64,000 bases of DNA from NCBI GenBank assembly GCA_014529385.2, contig CM043947.1:133377891-133441890 (forward strand). Direction: 5' to 3'. This document shows positions 11,255 to 20,847 of this stretch, in pieces. The notes below the pieces were generated by a model that was given only the letters and a program-made list of their open reading frames with translations, did no database searches and was not told the DNA's origin. Each line of letters starts with the position of its first letter. The stretch's first letter is position 1. Origin of the DNA: Adiantum capillus-veneris. Its lineage: Eukaryota; Streptophyta; Polypodiopsida; Polypodiales; Pteridaceae. The translations under genes and the position numbers were made by a program.

Positions 11255-12118
11255 GTGAACAAACCCCAGGAAACATCTACTGATGCACTTCTCACACAAT
11301 CAGAAAAGGTAAGACTTGCAGATCGAGCACATGAACTACTCAGTGTGCTCGAGGAGACAATTGACATGCAGGCCATTGCCAACCTTCATACAGAGGCATT
11401 TAGAATCTTTCTTGACTACATGGTGCAACACATGGAGGAATATTCCATAATCATTGAGGGATTTGACACGGCGTGGTTGCCAGTGGGTTTCTTGAATCAT
11501 CTCTATGCAGTTGACAAAAACTTCCGGTTTCACTGGTTGAGGTTTATTAAAGGCCTCATAGAACGGGACTTCAGGATAGAGGATGAGGATGATCTCATGG
11601 ATTTGGGCATGGGGTGCATAGGCACCCAATTTATTTCATGGGACATGGTTCTGGCACTACTTGTGCTTGAGGACATGGAAAAGGGAAAATCAAAGGAAAA
11701 GGTCAACCAAAGACCTCATGTGACCATTGTGGAGGAATCAAATGAAGTTATTGAAGGGATAGATGAGCAAGCCAAAGCATCTATGGCACTCGTACTCTTG
11801 CAAGATCCCAGCACCACTGAGGAGGAAGATCGAATGATATAGGGAGATGAGGTGCTGGAAGAGGTCCTGGACCTCCAATTTCTCACTTTGCATCCAGTGC
11901 TGGTGGATGATTGTCAGTTTTTGTTCCTTGACAACATTGCCAAAACGTTAGGACTCAGAGAAGATGAGCCGCTTGCAGTGCTTGCTATCTATGTGGGCAT
12001 GAAGGATCCCAGTGGAAAGGAAGAGAAAGTCAATTTTCAAATTGACTTTGAAGACCAAGATCTCTCAGGAGTCTCTCTTTCCTCCCTAGTGAAAATGAAC
12101 AACAGTTGGTGCAAATAG
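11255..12118 (+). pseudogene. Unidentified 287-codon frame with one internal TAG
   Basis: I do not recognise this protein. The frame is continuous except for a single TAG at 11840-11842; coding-like acidic sequence continues in the same frame on both sides (EEEDRMI, then GDEVLEEVLDLQF). The first part has helical, hydrophobic segments (VRLADRAHELLSVLEETID, then DFRIEDEDDLMDLGMGCI). The second has DNIAKTLGLREDEPLAVLAI and KVNFQIDFEDQDLSGVSL. There is no signal peptide, membrane segment or known catalytic motif. The start at 11255 is not ATG; CCCCAG at about 11264-11269 could be a splice acceptor, which would make this an internal exon, while a TATA-like motif at 11173 would suggest a 5' end. 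One premature stop with no frameshift suggests a young pseudogene or an assembly error. Confidence 0.45.
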
Positions 12119-12353
12119 TAGCAAGTACACTAGTGGAAATAAAATCATGTGCCTCTTTCTACAAAAGCGTACCAAAGAGCGCATTTCATCCACACAAACC
12201 ACTGATTGCAATTGGTAGAGATGATCAATCAAAGCATCAATCTTACAAAGAAAAATCTTGAAGAGAGGGATGAAGAAACTGAGGTAAATAAATCTTAACC
12301 TGGTAGAATTTTTAGTATTCCTTACTACAAGTGTTAATATCAATTAAAATGCT

Positions 12354-12662
12354 TTGCAGATGGCTTATCATGTTGATAAGTTTGAAATGCATACAGGAGG
12401 TTCGTGCAATGTCTCCACTGGTAGGGATAGCTCTCTTTGGCACTACATGAGCCATTTGGGGCTATCTATTCTTAGAGTTGCTCACACAGAGTTCTCTAAG
12501 AATGGTTCTGCAGAGCTGCTAAAGTGTAAAGCATTAAGTGGCATACTTGCTAGAGATTATCTCACCCTTAACGCTCACAAATGTATATTGGTGGACCGAG
12601 AGGCAGCAGTGTATGCCTTTACAGGAAAACACCCAGGCCCGGTCAGCAGTGCATGCCTTTAG
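12354..12662 (+). CDS. Putative 3' exon, unidentified
   Basis: An open frame begins at ATGGCTTATCATG directly after TTTGCAG (a good splice acceptor) and reads MAYHVDKFEMHTGG, then SSLWHYMSHLGLSILRVAHT. About 60 bases upstream of the intervening sequence, GAAACTGAGGTAAATAA could be the matching donor. It is probably the last exon of the unit above, but I see no family motif. The end is distorted by a 40-bp tandem duplication. Confidence 0.3.
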   Translation: MQMAYHVDKFEMHTGGSCNVSTGRDSSLWHYMSHLGLSILRVAHTEFSKNGSAELLKCKALSGILARDYLTLNAHKCILVDREAAVYAFTGKHPGPVSSACL

Positions 12663-12685
12663 AGGCAAACACCCAGGCCTGGTCC
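12606..12685 (+). repeat. 40-bp tandem duplication
   Basis: GCAGTGTATGCCTTTACAGG at 12606 recurs at 12646 as GCAGTGCATGCCTTTAGAGG. Both copies continue through ACACCCAGGCC to a 40-bp unit length. Confidence 0.85.
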
Positions 12686-12831
12686 TCTCCCACTGCGCCT
12701 TGAGCCTAGGTCAATGGTTGACAAACCCAGAGGAAATTGTAAAATCCCTTTGTGTCAACTCAGCCATTCACCCAATACCCAAAAATGTACTTCATAGAAA
12801 AACCAATTGACCATGATGTAATATCCGAATC

Positions 12832-12837
12832 AATAAA
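12832..12837 (+). terminator. Possible polyadenylation signal
   Basis: AATAAA is followed by a T-rich stretch, downstream of the putative exons at 10286-12662. Confidence 0.3.
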
Positions 12838-12951
12838 AAATTATTTTTTTTGTCAATGATTCTTGTCACCATTTAGTACTTGTTTTCTTACTCATATTGT
12901 TCAATAATTTCCATTTTCATCCACCGAGGCACACACATGCACAGGAACCTC

Positions 12952-13222
12952 GAACATGTAGCCATCAGGCGGCCGGGAGGAGCATCTCCGTGATAAATTT
13001 TTGAAACGGGGCGATGTGGGGTGCATATGGCGTCAATAAGAGCATGTGACGCATCAGCGGCGTCGAGCAGGGTCGGACGGGGCAAAAAAGCCCCTATGCA
13101 CCATGGTGCATAGGGAGCAATACGTCACATGCTCTTCTTGATACCGTACGCCCTCCCCGTTGCCCCGTTTTGCAAAATTATCACCAAGACACTCCTCCCG
13201 GCCGCCCAGTGGCTACATGTTC
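12952..13222. mobile_element. 271-bp hairpin (foldback/MITE-like) element
   Basis: Almost the whole stretch is an imperfect inverted repeat. The left end GAACATGTAGCCA (12952-12964) matches the reverse complement of the right end TGGCTACATGTTC (13210-13222). Pairing continues inward through GGCGGCCGGGAGGAG, the ACGGGGC block and GAGCATGTGACG to a 24-bp perfect central palindrome at 13092-13115. It carries no ORF and I see no clear target duplication, so family and mobility are inference. Confidence 0.7.
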
Positions 13223-13265
13223 ATTAGGAAGAGAATGGGATCTAGGAGGGCCTCTTTATTTGGCA
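13222..13265 (+). repeat. Dispersed 44-bp repeat, copy 2
   Basis: This is the counterpart of 8878-8921 and directly abuts the hairpin element. Confidence 0.7.
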
Positions 13266-13778
13266 GTTTAAGGAAGTCAAACCTTTTGTATTAAGAAAGT
13301 AATCAAAGGACATCTTTTGAATTCAAACAGGTAAAACGGCTAGTTTATTTGAATTCAAAGTTTCTCCCAAAATGGAATTTAAAATCTAGAGGGTAAAACC
13401 ATATCATGTAGCATATCTATGGAAAGAGCTCAACGTGTAGATTGCAGATCTATGATCTCCACTCAAATCAGAGATCATATGTAGGAGTTATGGAAGGCCA
13501 AAAATCATAAAATTGTTCACCTCCTTTTTGTGGGAAAAATTGCATCCTTTGACCACTCTTACACATCTCTTACATACCCACCGTTCTTGCACACATGGTG
13601 TACACCTATTTAGATTGCAGCTTTGTATCCTTTTTCCCAGTAATATAAATATAAGTATTCTCTATTCGTTTTTGTCCATTTGTGCTCTGTAGTTAAAATT
13701 CATGTGGCTGGCTCAAAACCCCAATCGCCCACTGATGAGGTAGAGCACATTGATCCCTAGTTTCCTTGCTTCGAACCA
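13266..13778. other. No gene seen
   Basis: This is unique-looking AT-rich sequence without a notable ORF. Confidence 0.5.
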
Positions 13779-14530
13779 ATGTCTCGCTTCCCAATCCATA
13801 GAGATTTGGTAGTAATTGTACACTTCAACAATGTGCTTGCTTGTGTGTATGATAAGCGCAAAGGATTGGAACCCCCATATTTAAACACGTTATACTTTGA
13901 CAAAGTAAAGGGGGATGATAACATCACCTACTATGTACGGAACAATGCAGAATTATTCTTGCTTGGACTGAGTCAGATAACAAAGACTTTTTTGTGGTCA
14001 TTCTTTGCACACCTGCCACAATCTTGAGAAGGGTATGGACAAGTTCCTATCTCATGCCAAGCATTGTCTGAGTGGGTGGCTGGCACAGAACTGTTGCCAT
14101 GTTAGTAGTTAGGTATATGGAAACCCCCCAAAACAAATGTTTTTCAAAAAACTAGAAACCTTTTGGTACCTCTTTCCTAAGTTCAAATAGTCTAACACTT
14201 TATTGATGGATGATTCCCTCTATAAGATGTACTTCAATGATCCCAATAACTTTGTGATTCTGCTTGGGGTAGAAAACCAAAATGAGAGGCAGTGGGAAAG
14301 TTTCCTCAAGGAGGATGTTGCCTCATTTATGATACAGTGAGCTGAGACTCCTAACAGAGCCAAGACTGTTAGGGAATGTCCATTTGATGCCAGGAAGGAT
14401 AAAATTGCACAATTGGACTGGGCACTTTCACATGGAAAAATACGAGAACAATAGAATATTCTTGCACTGAGACTACCACCTCCAACAACCAAGTATAAGC
14501 GGCCACCTCAGCATAAATGGCCAGAGCACT
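13779..14530 (+). pseudogene. Unidentified decayed coding relic
   Basis: The first frame reads MSRFPIHRDLVVIVHFNNVL, then PYLNTLYFDKVKGDDNITYY, and ends at 14027. Around 14218-14450 another coding-like stretch reads YKMYFNDPNNFVILLGVENQ, then NERQWESFLKEDVASFMIQ, a TGA at 14338, then PNRAKTVRECPFDARKDKI and WALSHGKIREQ. The codon-level look suggests a former protein gene with stops, but I do not recognise the family. Confidence 0.35.
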
Positions 14531-14659
14531 CTTAGACAACTAAATGACTTTACTCCTTGAGAAAGCTAACTCCCTGTAAAGCTAATTGTTCTTCTTTATA
14601 AACGTGAATATACTATGAAGAATTTTGCAAGTCAACTATTTCTGATGCTGTCAATTGGA

Positions 14660-15360
14660 TTGGGTGTTAAGTGTTGGTTAAGTGGTCAAGTGGTTCAAAG
14701 TGTTGTTTAAGTGGTACAAAAGCTTAAAAGTGTTGTTCAGGTGGTCCAAAGAGCTGGTCAAGTGGTTTAGGTGGTTGTTAAGTGGTGGTTAAGTAGTACA
14801 AAGTGTTGTCTAAGTGGTTGAGGGGGTTGATCAAGTGGTTCAAAGTGTTGGTTAGGTGGTTCAGAGTGCTTGTCAAGTGATATAAAGTGTTGTCAAGTGG
14901 TTTAGGGGGTGGTAAAGTGGTTCAAGGGGCTTGTCAAAGTGGTATAAATTGCTTAAAAGTGCTGGCCAAGTGGTCCTAAGTGGTCCAAAGATCTAGTCAA
15001 GTGGTTCAAGGGGCTGGTAAATGGTGGTCAAGTAGAACAAAGTGTTGTCCAAGTGGTTTAGGGAGTTGGTCAAGTGGTTAAAAGTGTTGTTCGGGTAGCT
15101 CAAAGTGTTTGTCAAGTCGTATAAAGTGCTAGCCAAATGGTTGAGGGGGTGGTCAAGTGGTTCATAGTGCTTGTCAAGTAGTATAAAGTGCTTAAAAGTG
15201 TTGGTCAAATGGTACTAAGTGGTCCAAAGCTCTAGTCAAGTGGTTTAGGGGGCTGGTAAAGTGCTCAGAAGTGCTTTTAAGTGGTTCAGGGAGCTAGTAA
15301 AGTGCTGGTCAATTGGTCAAGTGCTCAGAAGTGCTTTCAAGTGTTTTAAAAGATATCTTT
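14660..15360. repeat. Degenerate minisatellite (AAGTGGTTCAAAGTG-type)
   Basis: About 700 bp of irregular repeats of phrases such as GGTCAAGTGG, TTCAAAGTGTTG and AAGTGCTCAGAAGTGC. The unit is roughly 15-30 bases and poorly conserved. The last part resembles the reverse complement of the CACTTTGAAGCACTT arrays at 18264 and 38767, so the three may share an origin. Confidence 0.75.
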
Positions 15361-16407
15361 TATCACTCTAGTGTGAAAAGTGCTAGCTATTCAGCAGGGG
15401 TGATTAGCTGTAATTTTAGAGGGAAGTAGTCAGGTGATTCCCCCCCCCCCTCGCCCCCCCTCCTTCAACTTTGATGTAATCCTTCCTGACTCTCTTTAAT
15501 ATAGTTCACTACCTCCTTTTTATTAAATTAAAAAAAAAGTACTAGCTACTGTTAAAAGTGTTGGCCAAGTCCTCAAGTCAAATCTACATAGATAAATATT
15601 ACAAGTTCTCCTCTAGGGGCATGCTATTATAGATTTGCTTGAATATGTCATTTGACATATCATATAAATTATGCTCACCTTCCCTCGGGGACATGGAAAA
15701 CTTGATGCATCGCACTAGATGGGAGTAGATTAGAGCAGTGGGCTTGTCCAAAAGGACATAAGTATCATCTTGGCCATTTACCTTTTTTCTTAACACTAAT
15801 CTTGCAAAAAATCAGCCACTTTTGTGGCTTTTTGAGACTTTTGTTAAAAATTTCTCAACACTATGTTAGTTATCTAAATAGAAAATGGTTTTAGGGAACT
15901 ATGACCAACACTCAATATGAGTTGATAAAAGATAGTATAGAGCTAAATGAAGGTCTGAAGGTGTCTTTCCATTGCCATCTTCTACAACTAATTTGTGCGG
16001 ATGGATAAAATTATTATATTTTCTTTTGAAAGTAAATCAAATTTTTGCTAAGAAGTCCCAACCTTCTTTGAAAAATCCCTCAATAGGTATGTGATAGATG
16101 TATCAAGCTTTTTAACCCATATACAAAGACTGTCCACATTTTTTACTTCTTCAAGTTAAGTGTTGAAGTGCAGTTTTACGTAAAATTTACTAACTTTAGA
16201 AAAGTAATTTTTTTTATTTTTGAGCTTTTCATGTAAATTGTGTATTTTGAAAACTTTTTCATATCTTGACCAATAATTAAGAAGTTTCATGAAATTTTGA
16301 TGTCATATATAAAAGTTATGTTTCATTTACTAGAATCCGGATGTGAGCCGTTTTTGTGGCTTCGGCCAGTTTTGTGGCTCATTACAAGTCATATGTGGCT
16401 CTTATGA
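15361..16407. other. No gene seen; C-rich run
   Basis: A run of 11 C followed by a second C run lies at about 15440-15462. The rest is AT-rich with no recognisable gene. Confidence 0.5.
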
Positions 16408-18010
16408 CTAGGTCCTCAAAGTTCTAGCTTTGTGGCTTCGGCCAGTTTTGTGCCATTGATCCTTTGCCTCTGTTTTGTCCAAGCCCTTTTTGTTGGTGCA
16501 TTTTAGGACGTAGAAGTCTGCACCTACCTCCTCTGCAGTCACTCCAAAGTTCTGGCCAACCATGAAGGCATCGCTCAAGTCATCGTGGTGGCCAGCATAC
16601 ATGGGGGCGTATTCATCCTCATCATTACTTGACTCTTCTCCATCGTTTTCATTCATAACTGTGGGTTGTATTTGCAAGTATACCCACCCCTGCACATGAT
16701 CTTTGTTGGCACATCTCCTCCATTGACCTTTGATGCACGCACCACAAAAGCAAGAGAGCACTCTGTGCCTTAGTACATGCATATCCCTTTGACTGTAGCC
16801 ATTGACACAGTTCCAGGATCAAGGCCCTGTCATGCGCTTGCAATTCCACACTATAACTCTATCAACATCACCGAGCTTGACCTCCAACAAGGCACAATCG
16901 ACTTTCTTGCCTGTCTGTGGGCATTGATTTTTGAGAGCTGCATTGAGGAATTCAACAACTCTTGAAGCGCTGTGCAGCACCCACCTGTCAGATTTCAATT
17001 GCTCGTGTGTGAGGGCTCTTTTGACTATTGCACCAGCCCCATCGTGTTCACCCTTTCCATGGCCTGAAGCAAAGAAATTGTGCGTCATTTCAACACCTAT
17101 CATATTGAAGAATCGTGCAACAAAATAGAATGGCCGCCTTGCTTTGAGTTGTGATGCAACACCATCCGGACACACCCAATGTCGCTTGACACTATAGCCC
17201 TGTCTTTCTAACCATTCATTGTGCAAAAGAAAAGAATGCTCCATAAACAAAGTGTCATGTCTCTTGTCATCAGAGATGTAGAAGTGAGTCATCTTTTGTA
17301 TAGCACCAAGCACAACATGTAATATGAAATGTGAAAATCCACATTAGACACCAGTACATCGTCATGAAAATTGGCCAAACACTGCCTCAACTGTTGAGCT
17401 TTCCACATATACAAGTAGTTGTGTTTGATGAACTTCCCTAGTTTCGCTTGGAGCACATAAATGAAACTCATTGGAATGAGCTACTAAACCACGAGGTCTT
17501 TTTAACATTTAGCTAGACCTTCTTCATCATTTTCGTGTGTAGGAACCTTGTCAAAAAGCTTGACAGTCATTCTAGAGATACATCACTCTCTTCGATGAGA
17601 CACAACAAGAGCCTTTTAATACCACAATCAATGCATGTTCCCAAAAGACATTTGTTGTGGTGAAAAGAACTATTAGTTGGCTTTGGACACAATACAGACG
17701 CCCATAGTTCTGTCAAGGATGAAAAAGTGGCTTTTGATGCTTTGCAGTGCTTTATTCCACCACTCGGACTACACACAAGACACTTGCAAAAACATGACGT
17801 TCCATGGTGTAGCCCATATCTTCCCTGGTGCATCTGATTTAAGTCTTCCTTCAAGTAAACAAGTTGAACATGGTATTCACAACAGCAGGTGTTGCGGTCC
17901 CTTAACTTGCATACAAAATATGGCTTCAGACCGTCAAAGCATCTAAGGGACATCCTAATCTTCAGATGAGCCTCTTGGAACCACATGTACAAATCCCTCT
18001 GCCACCACAA
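16408..18010 (-). pseudogene. Transposase-like gene relic (SGHGKG motif family)
   Basis: Several minus-strand frames belong together. 18010-17567 is cysteine and histidine rich (RDRNTCCCEYHVQLVYLK, then SCFCKCLVCSPSG, then CLLGTCIDCG). 17313-16819 reads HWVCPDGVASQLKARRPFYF, then HNFFASGHGKGEHDGAGAIV, then KRALTHEQL. 16782-16408 contains SCFCGACIKGQWRRC. From memory, the combination of a Cys-rich N-terminal part, a DG.A.Q.K segment and an N-F-F-x-S-x-HGKG-x-x-DG-x-G motif followed by VKR occurs in uncharacterised transposase-like proteins of plants and animals, which would make this a decayed DNA-transposon gene. The frames are interrupted by stops or introns. I found no terminal inverted repeats around it. 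Confidence 0.5.
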
Positions 18011-18263
18011 AAGACATTTAGAAACACTATAAAGTACTAAAATCTAATTGCAACACTTACCTACTACCACCTCAGGGTGTATTTTCACAAAAGTAGGTAT
18101 GACTTCACCTTTTGTCCACAAAAAAAGTAGGTATGTCATTTCTCCACCTTTTCAACCAAAGTGAGGTGGGGTTGGTTGAGCAATGGGAGTTGGTGAAGAG
18201 TGGGAGTTGGTGTCTATTTTTGGAAATTTACATTTTCTACTTCAATTTTTGTGCTATTGAACT
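18011..18263. other. No gene seen
   Basis: A short spacer between the transposase-like relic and the minisatellite, with nothing recognisable. Confidence 0.5.
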
Positions 18264-18478
18264 TGAGTCCACTAGTGAAGCACTTCAGTGCACTTGGAGA
18301 ACACTCTGAAGCACTTTGAGGCACTTTTAAGCACTCTGCAACACTTTCAAGCACTACGAGGAACTTTCAAGCAGCCTGTCATGCACTTTGGTGCACTTTG
18401 AAGCACTCTGCAACATTGTAAAGCACTTTGAAACCACTTTGAAGCACTTCAGTGCACTTTAACACTAGAATGGTAACA
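18264..18478 (+). repeat. CACTTTGAAGCACTT minisatellite, left arm
   Basis: Irregular tandem units of GCACTTTGAAGCACT type end in TAACACTAGAATGGTAACAG followed by GACACTTTTATGTCC. The same family lies in inverted orientation at 38767-39140, where the array is again bordered by the (reverse-complemented) TAACACTAGAATGGTAAC block. Confidence 0.85.
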
Positions 18479-18882
18479 GGACACTTTTATGTCCTTGGAC
18501 ACTTTTGTGTCTTGTTAAGTGACCATTTTGCTTGAATTATTTGAAGAGTATGAAAATGAATTTCTAGGTGCTATATATCCAAAAAGTTGCCTTATGAATG
18601 AAAAAAACTTAGCTTTTTGTTTTTAGTATCGATCTCACCATTAACCTTACTCTTGCACAACATTTTTGAACCTAAACTATGTGAAAAAAAGGTTCCTGTT
18701 TTTGGTTTTTTTTTCAATTTTTGGCAACTATACCACTCTAAACTTCATGTTTGTGAGGTTTAGATGGCTAGAGGTTAGGCCTTCATAGTTCCAACATGTT
18801 TTTATGCTTGTAGGGAGAGCTAAGTGTTAAAATTGAAAGTTATGACCAATTTACAAGAAATAAATAGTCCTGTTTTTTCGCC
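18479..18882. other. Flank of the 19-kb element, no gene seen
   Basis: This is AT-rich sequence between the minisatellite and the LTR, without a notable ORF. Confidence 0.5.
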
Positions 18883-19939
18883 TGTTGAAAGGATGACCTT
18901 TCAACAACGTTTCCATAAAGATTCCATTAAGATTCTTCAAAGATTCCACATGAAGATGGTGATGAAGTAATGAAGATGAAGATGGATGCTGCAACATGAA
19001 GATACGAGTTTATGGACGTCATCGAATATCCCATAATTATTATTTTGAGCCATTACGGCCACTTTTGTAATGTTTACGGGAACCTCATATTTAAATCGGC
19101 ACTTGTATTTTGGCCGCAGATGCTTGTATAATGAGTAAAGCCAACTCAGTTTCTTGTAATTAAGCTCTGTAGAAGCCTAGGGACAATTCAGGTCATTTGG
19201 CCGGACATTGGTTTTGAAGGCTTGGTATATAAGCTAAAACCTAAGGCTTTGTAAAAAACACATTACGTTATCTCAAATAATATACAGTCGTGGATTATGC
19301 ATCACACAGTAGTGACCTTCACGCACACACACCGTCGCGCACACTAATCAAATTACAGATATGAGAATAGGAGCGTGTTAGCATTGAGGAGCTCCGTGTC
19401 GACGCAAGCAATGCAAGCTGAGGACCACATCGCGAGCCCGCCTGCCTACGAGCTATATTTGGCCGTAAGTACCTCAAACAACATCCGATCTGAATGATCA
19501 AGTAGTCGTTAGAATCAGGGCGAGAAGCTCTTCGTGTTGATGTCTTTGTAGATTAGTTCCGGACACTTTTGAAATTACTGTTTTGAGTCTATCGCTATAG
19601 CGATTAGAGGTCTTACAATTATCGTTTTCAGGGTTTAGGTGTTTGGCCATATAGGATATGTCCTTGTGAGTCTTGCCCTCCGATTTCGAGTCATTCCGAT
19701 ATGATTTGAGACTGTTTTGAGCTTGTAGTGTTTCGTAGGATGCGTTGTCTGTTTCTTTGCTTTATGGTAGTGTTGTGGTAGGATTAGTGACTGTAGAGTG
19801 TTGTTCGTGTCTAGCTTAGGGTTGACAACCCAGAGATTGCCTACATGCCCTAGTCGGGTCAACTACATCCTCACATTGACAGTTTGTTGGTCTGTGTTCT
19901 CACTGTGCTCCATCGTCCGTCGCGGCATACCCGCTAACA
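18883..19939 (+). repeat. 5' LTR of the outer element
   Basis: It starts TGTTGAAAGGATGACC and ends CCGCTAACA. It aligns with 36790-37859 throughout, with scattered substitutions and an 11-bp indel near its start, and is visibly more diverged than the nested element's LTR pair. It contains an AGTCTATCGCTATAGCGATT element at about 19587 that resembles the palindrome repeated in the leader. Confidence 0.92.
19226..19233 (+). promoter_or_regulatory. LTR TATA box
   Basis: TATATAAG is conserved in the 3' LTR at 37145-37152. It is the likely plus-strand promoter of the element. Confidence 0.6.
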
Positions 19940-19940
19940 T

Positions 19941-19958
19941 TGGCGTCGTTGCCGGGGA
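19941..19958 (+). promoter_or_regulatory. Primer-binding site, Asp tRNA type
   Basis: TGGCGTCGTTGCCGGGGA starts two bases after the LTR. It matches the complement of the plant tRNA-Asp 3' end with one mismatch, as in many plant Ty3/gypsy elements. Confidence 0.85.
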
Positions 19959-20847
19959 CGAAGCGCCTAAACTAGCTTAGACCACATCACTCGTGTTTGA
20001 TAGTATAGCGTTTCTCTAGAGTTTTCTAGAGTGTTGTCACCATTTGTCTTCTTAGTGGGAAGTCAGAGAGTGGATCTCTTGAGTGAGGGATAGCCAGGGA
20101 GCCTACGTCTTGCCGAGGTGGTCCACCATGAGGTTGAGGTATGGTGATATTATTTTGTTGTGTGTTTAGATTAGGTTTTATGGTTTGTGTGTTTGGTTGT
20201 GACTTATGGTTGTGAAGAACTTGAAAGAGAAAAAAAAAACGCAAAGAAAAACGCAAAAGGTAAGTAGGAGGCTGTTTGCTTGCCAGAAAGCAAAAACAAC
20301 CATTCAACCATTCAAAGTAGGACTTTAGGTAGTGTAGGACGTCTGATGTTGATCTAGAGCAATTTTGACATGAAAATGTGCTTGAAAACACAAAAGGCGG
20401 AATTGTGCTGATTTTGGTAAAAATGCTCTAAAATGGTCGTTTGAAAGCCGATTTGAGTGCTTGTTTTTGCATTGGAGACCTTAAGATAGGGGGAAAACAC
20501 AGATTTGGTCCAATCCAAAAAATAAAAAATAAAAAACCCTAAAAAACCCCCAAAAAAAAAATGAAACCAAATCTGAAATTTTCAACAAAAAAAAAGTTTT
20601 GCATATGACCTTGTTTTGCATATGCTCTAGAGCTTGTATGTGAAATTTCAAAGCATTTGCATCAGTGCTTGTGCATCTAAGTGGGAATTTGCTTTTTTTG
20701 AGTGTAAGGAAGTGAGTTGTGAAATGCTTGAATCCAAAGGAACAGAAGTCCAAATTGAATGAAACTTTGGGGATAGGCTTCTAAGGGCATTGGGAACCAA
20801 ACTATCCAAAAATAGAGAAAAAAATCACTTCCCAGTGGCTCTCTGCT
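19959..20847 (+). other. Proximal leader of the outer element
   Basis: Untranslated-looking sequence with A-rich runs and no meaningful plus-strand ORF. It leads into the palindrome array. Confidence 0.6.
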
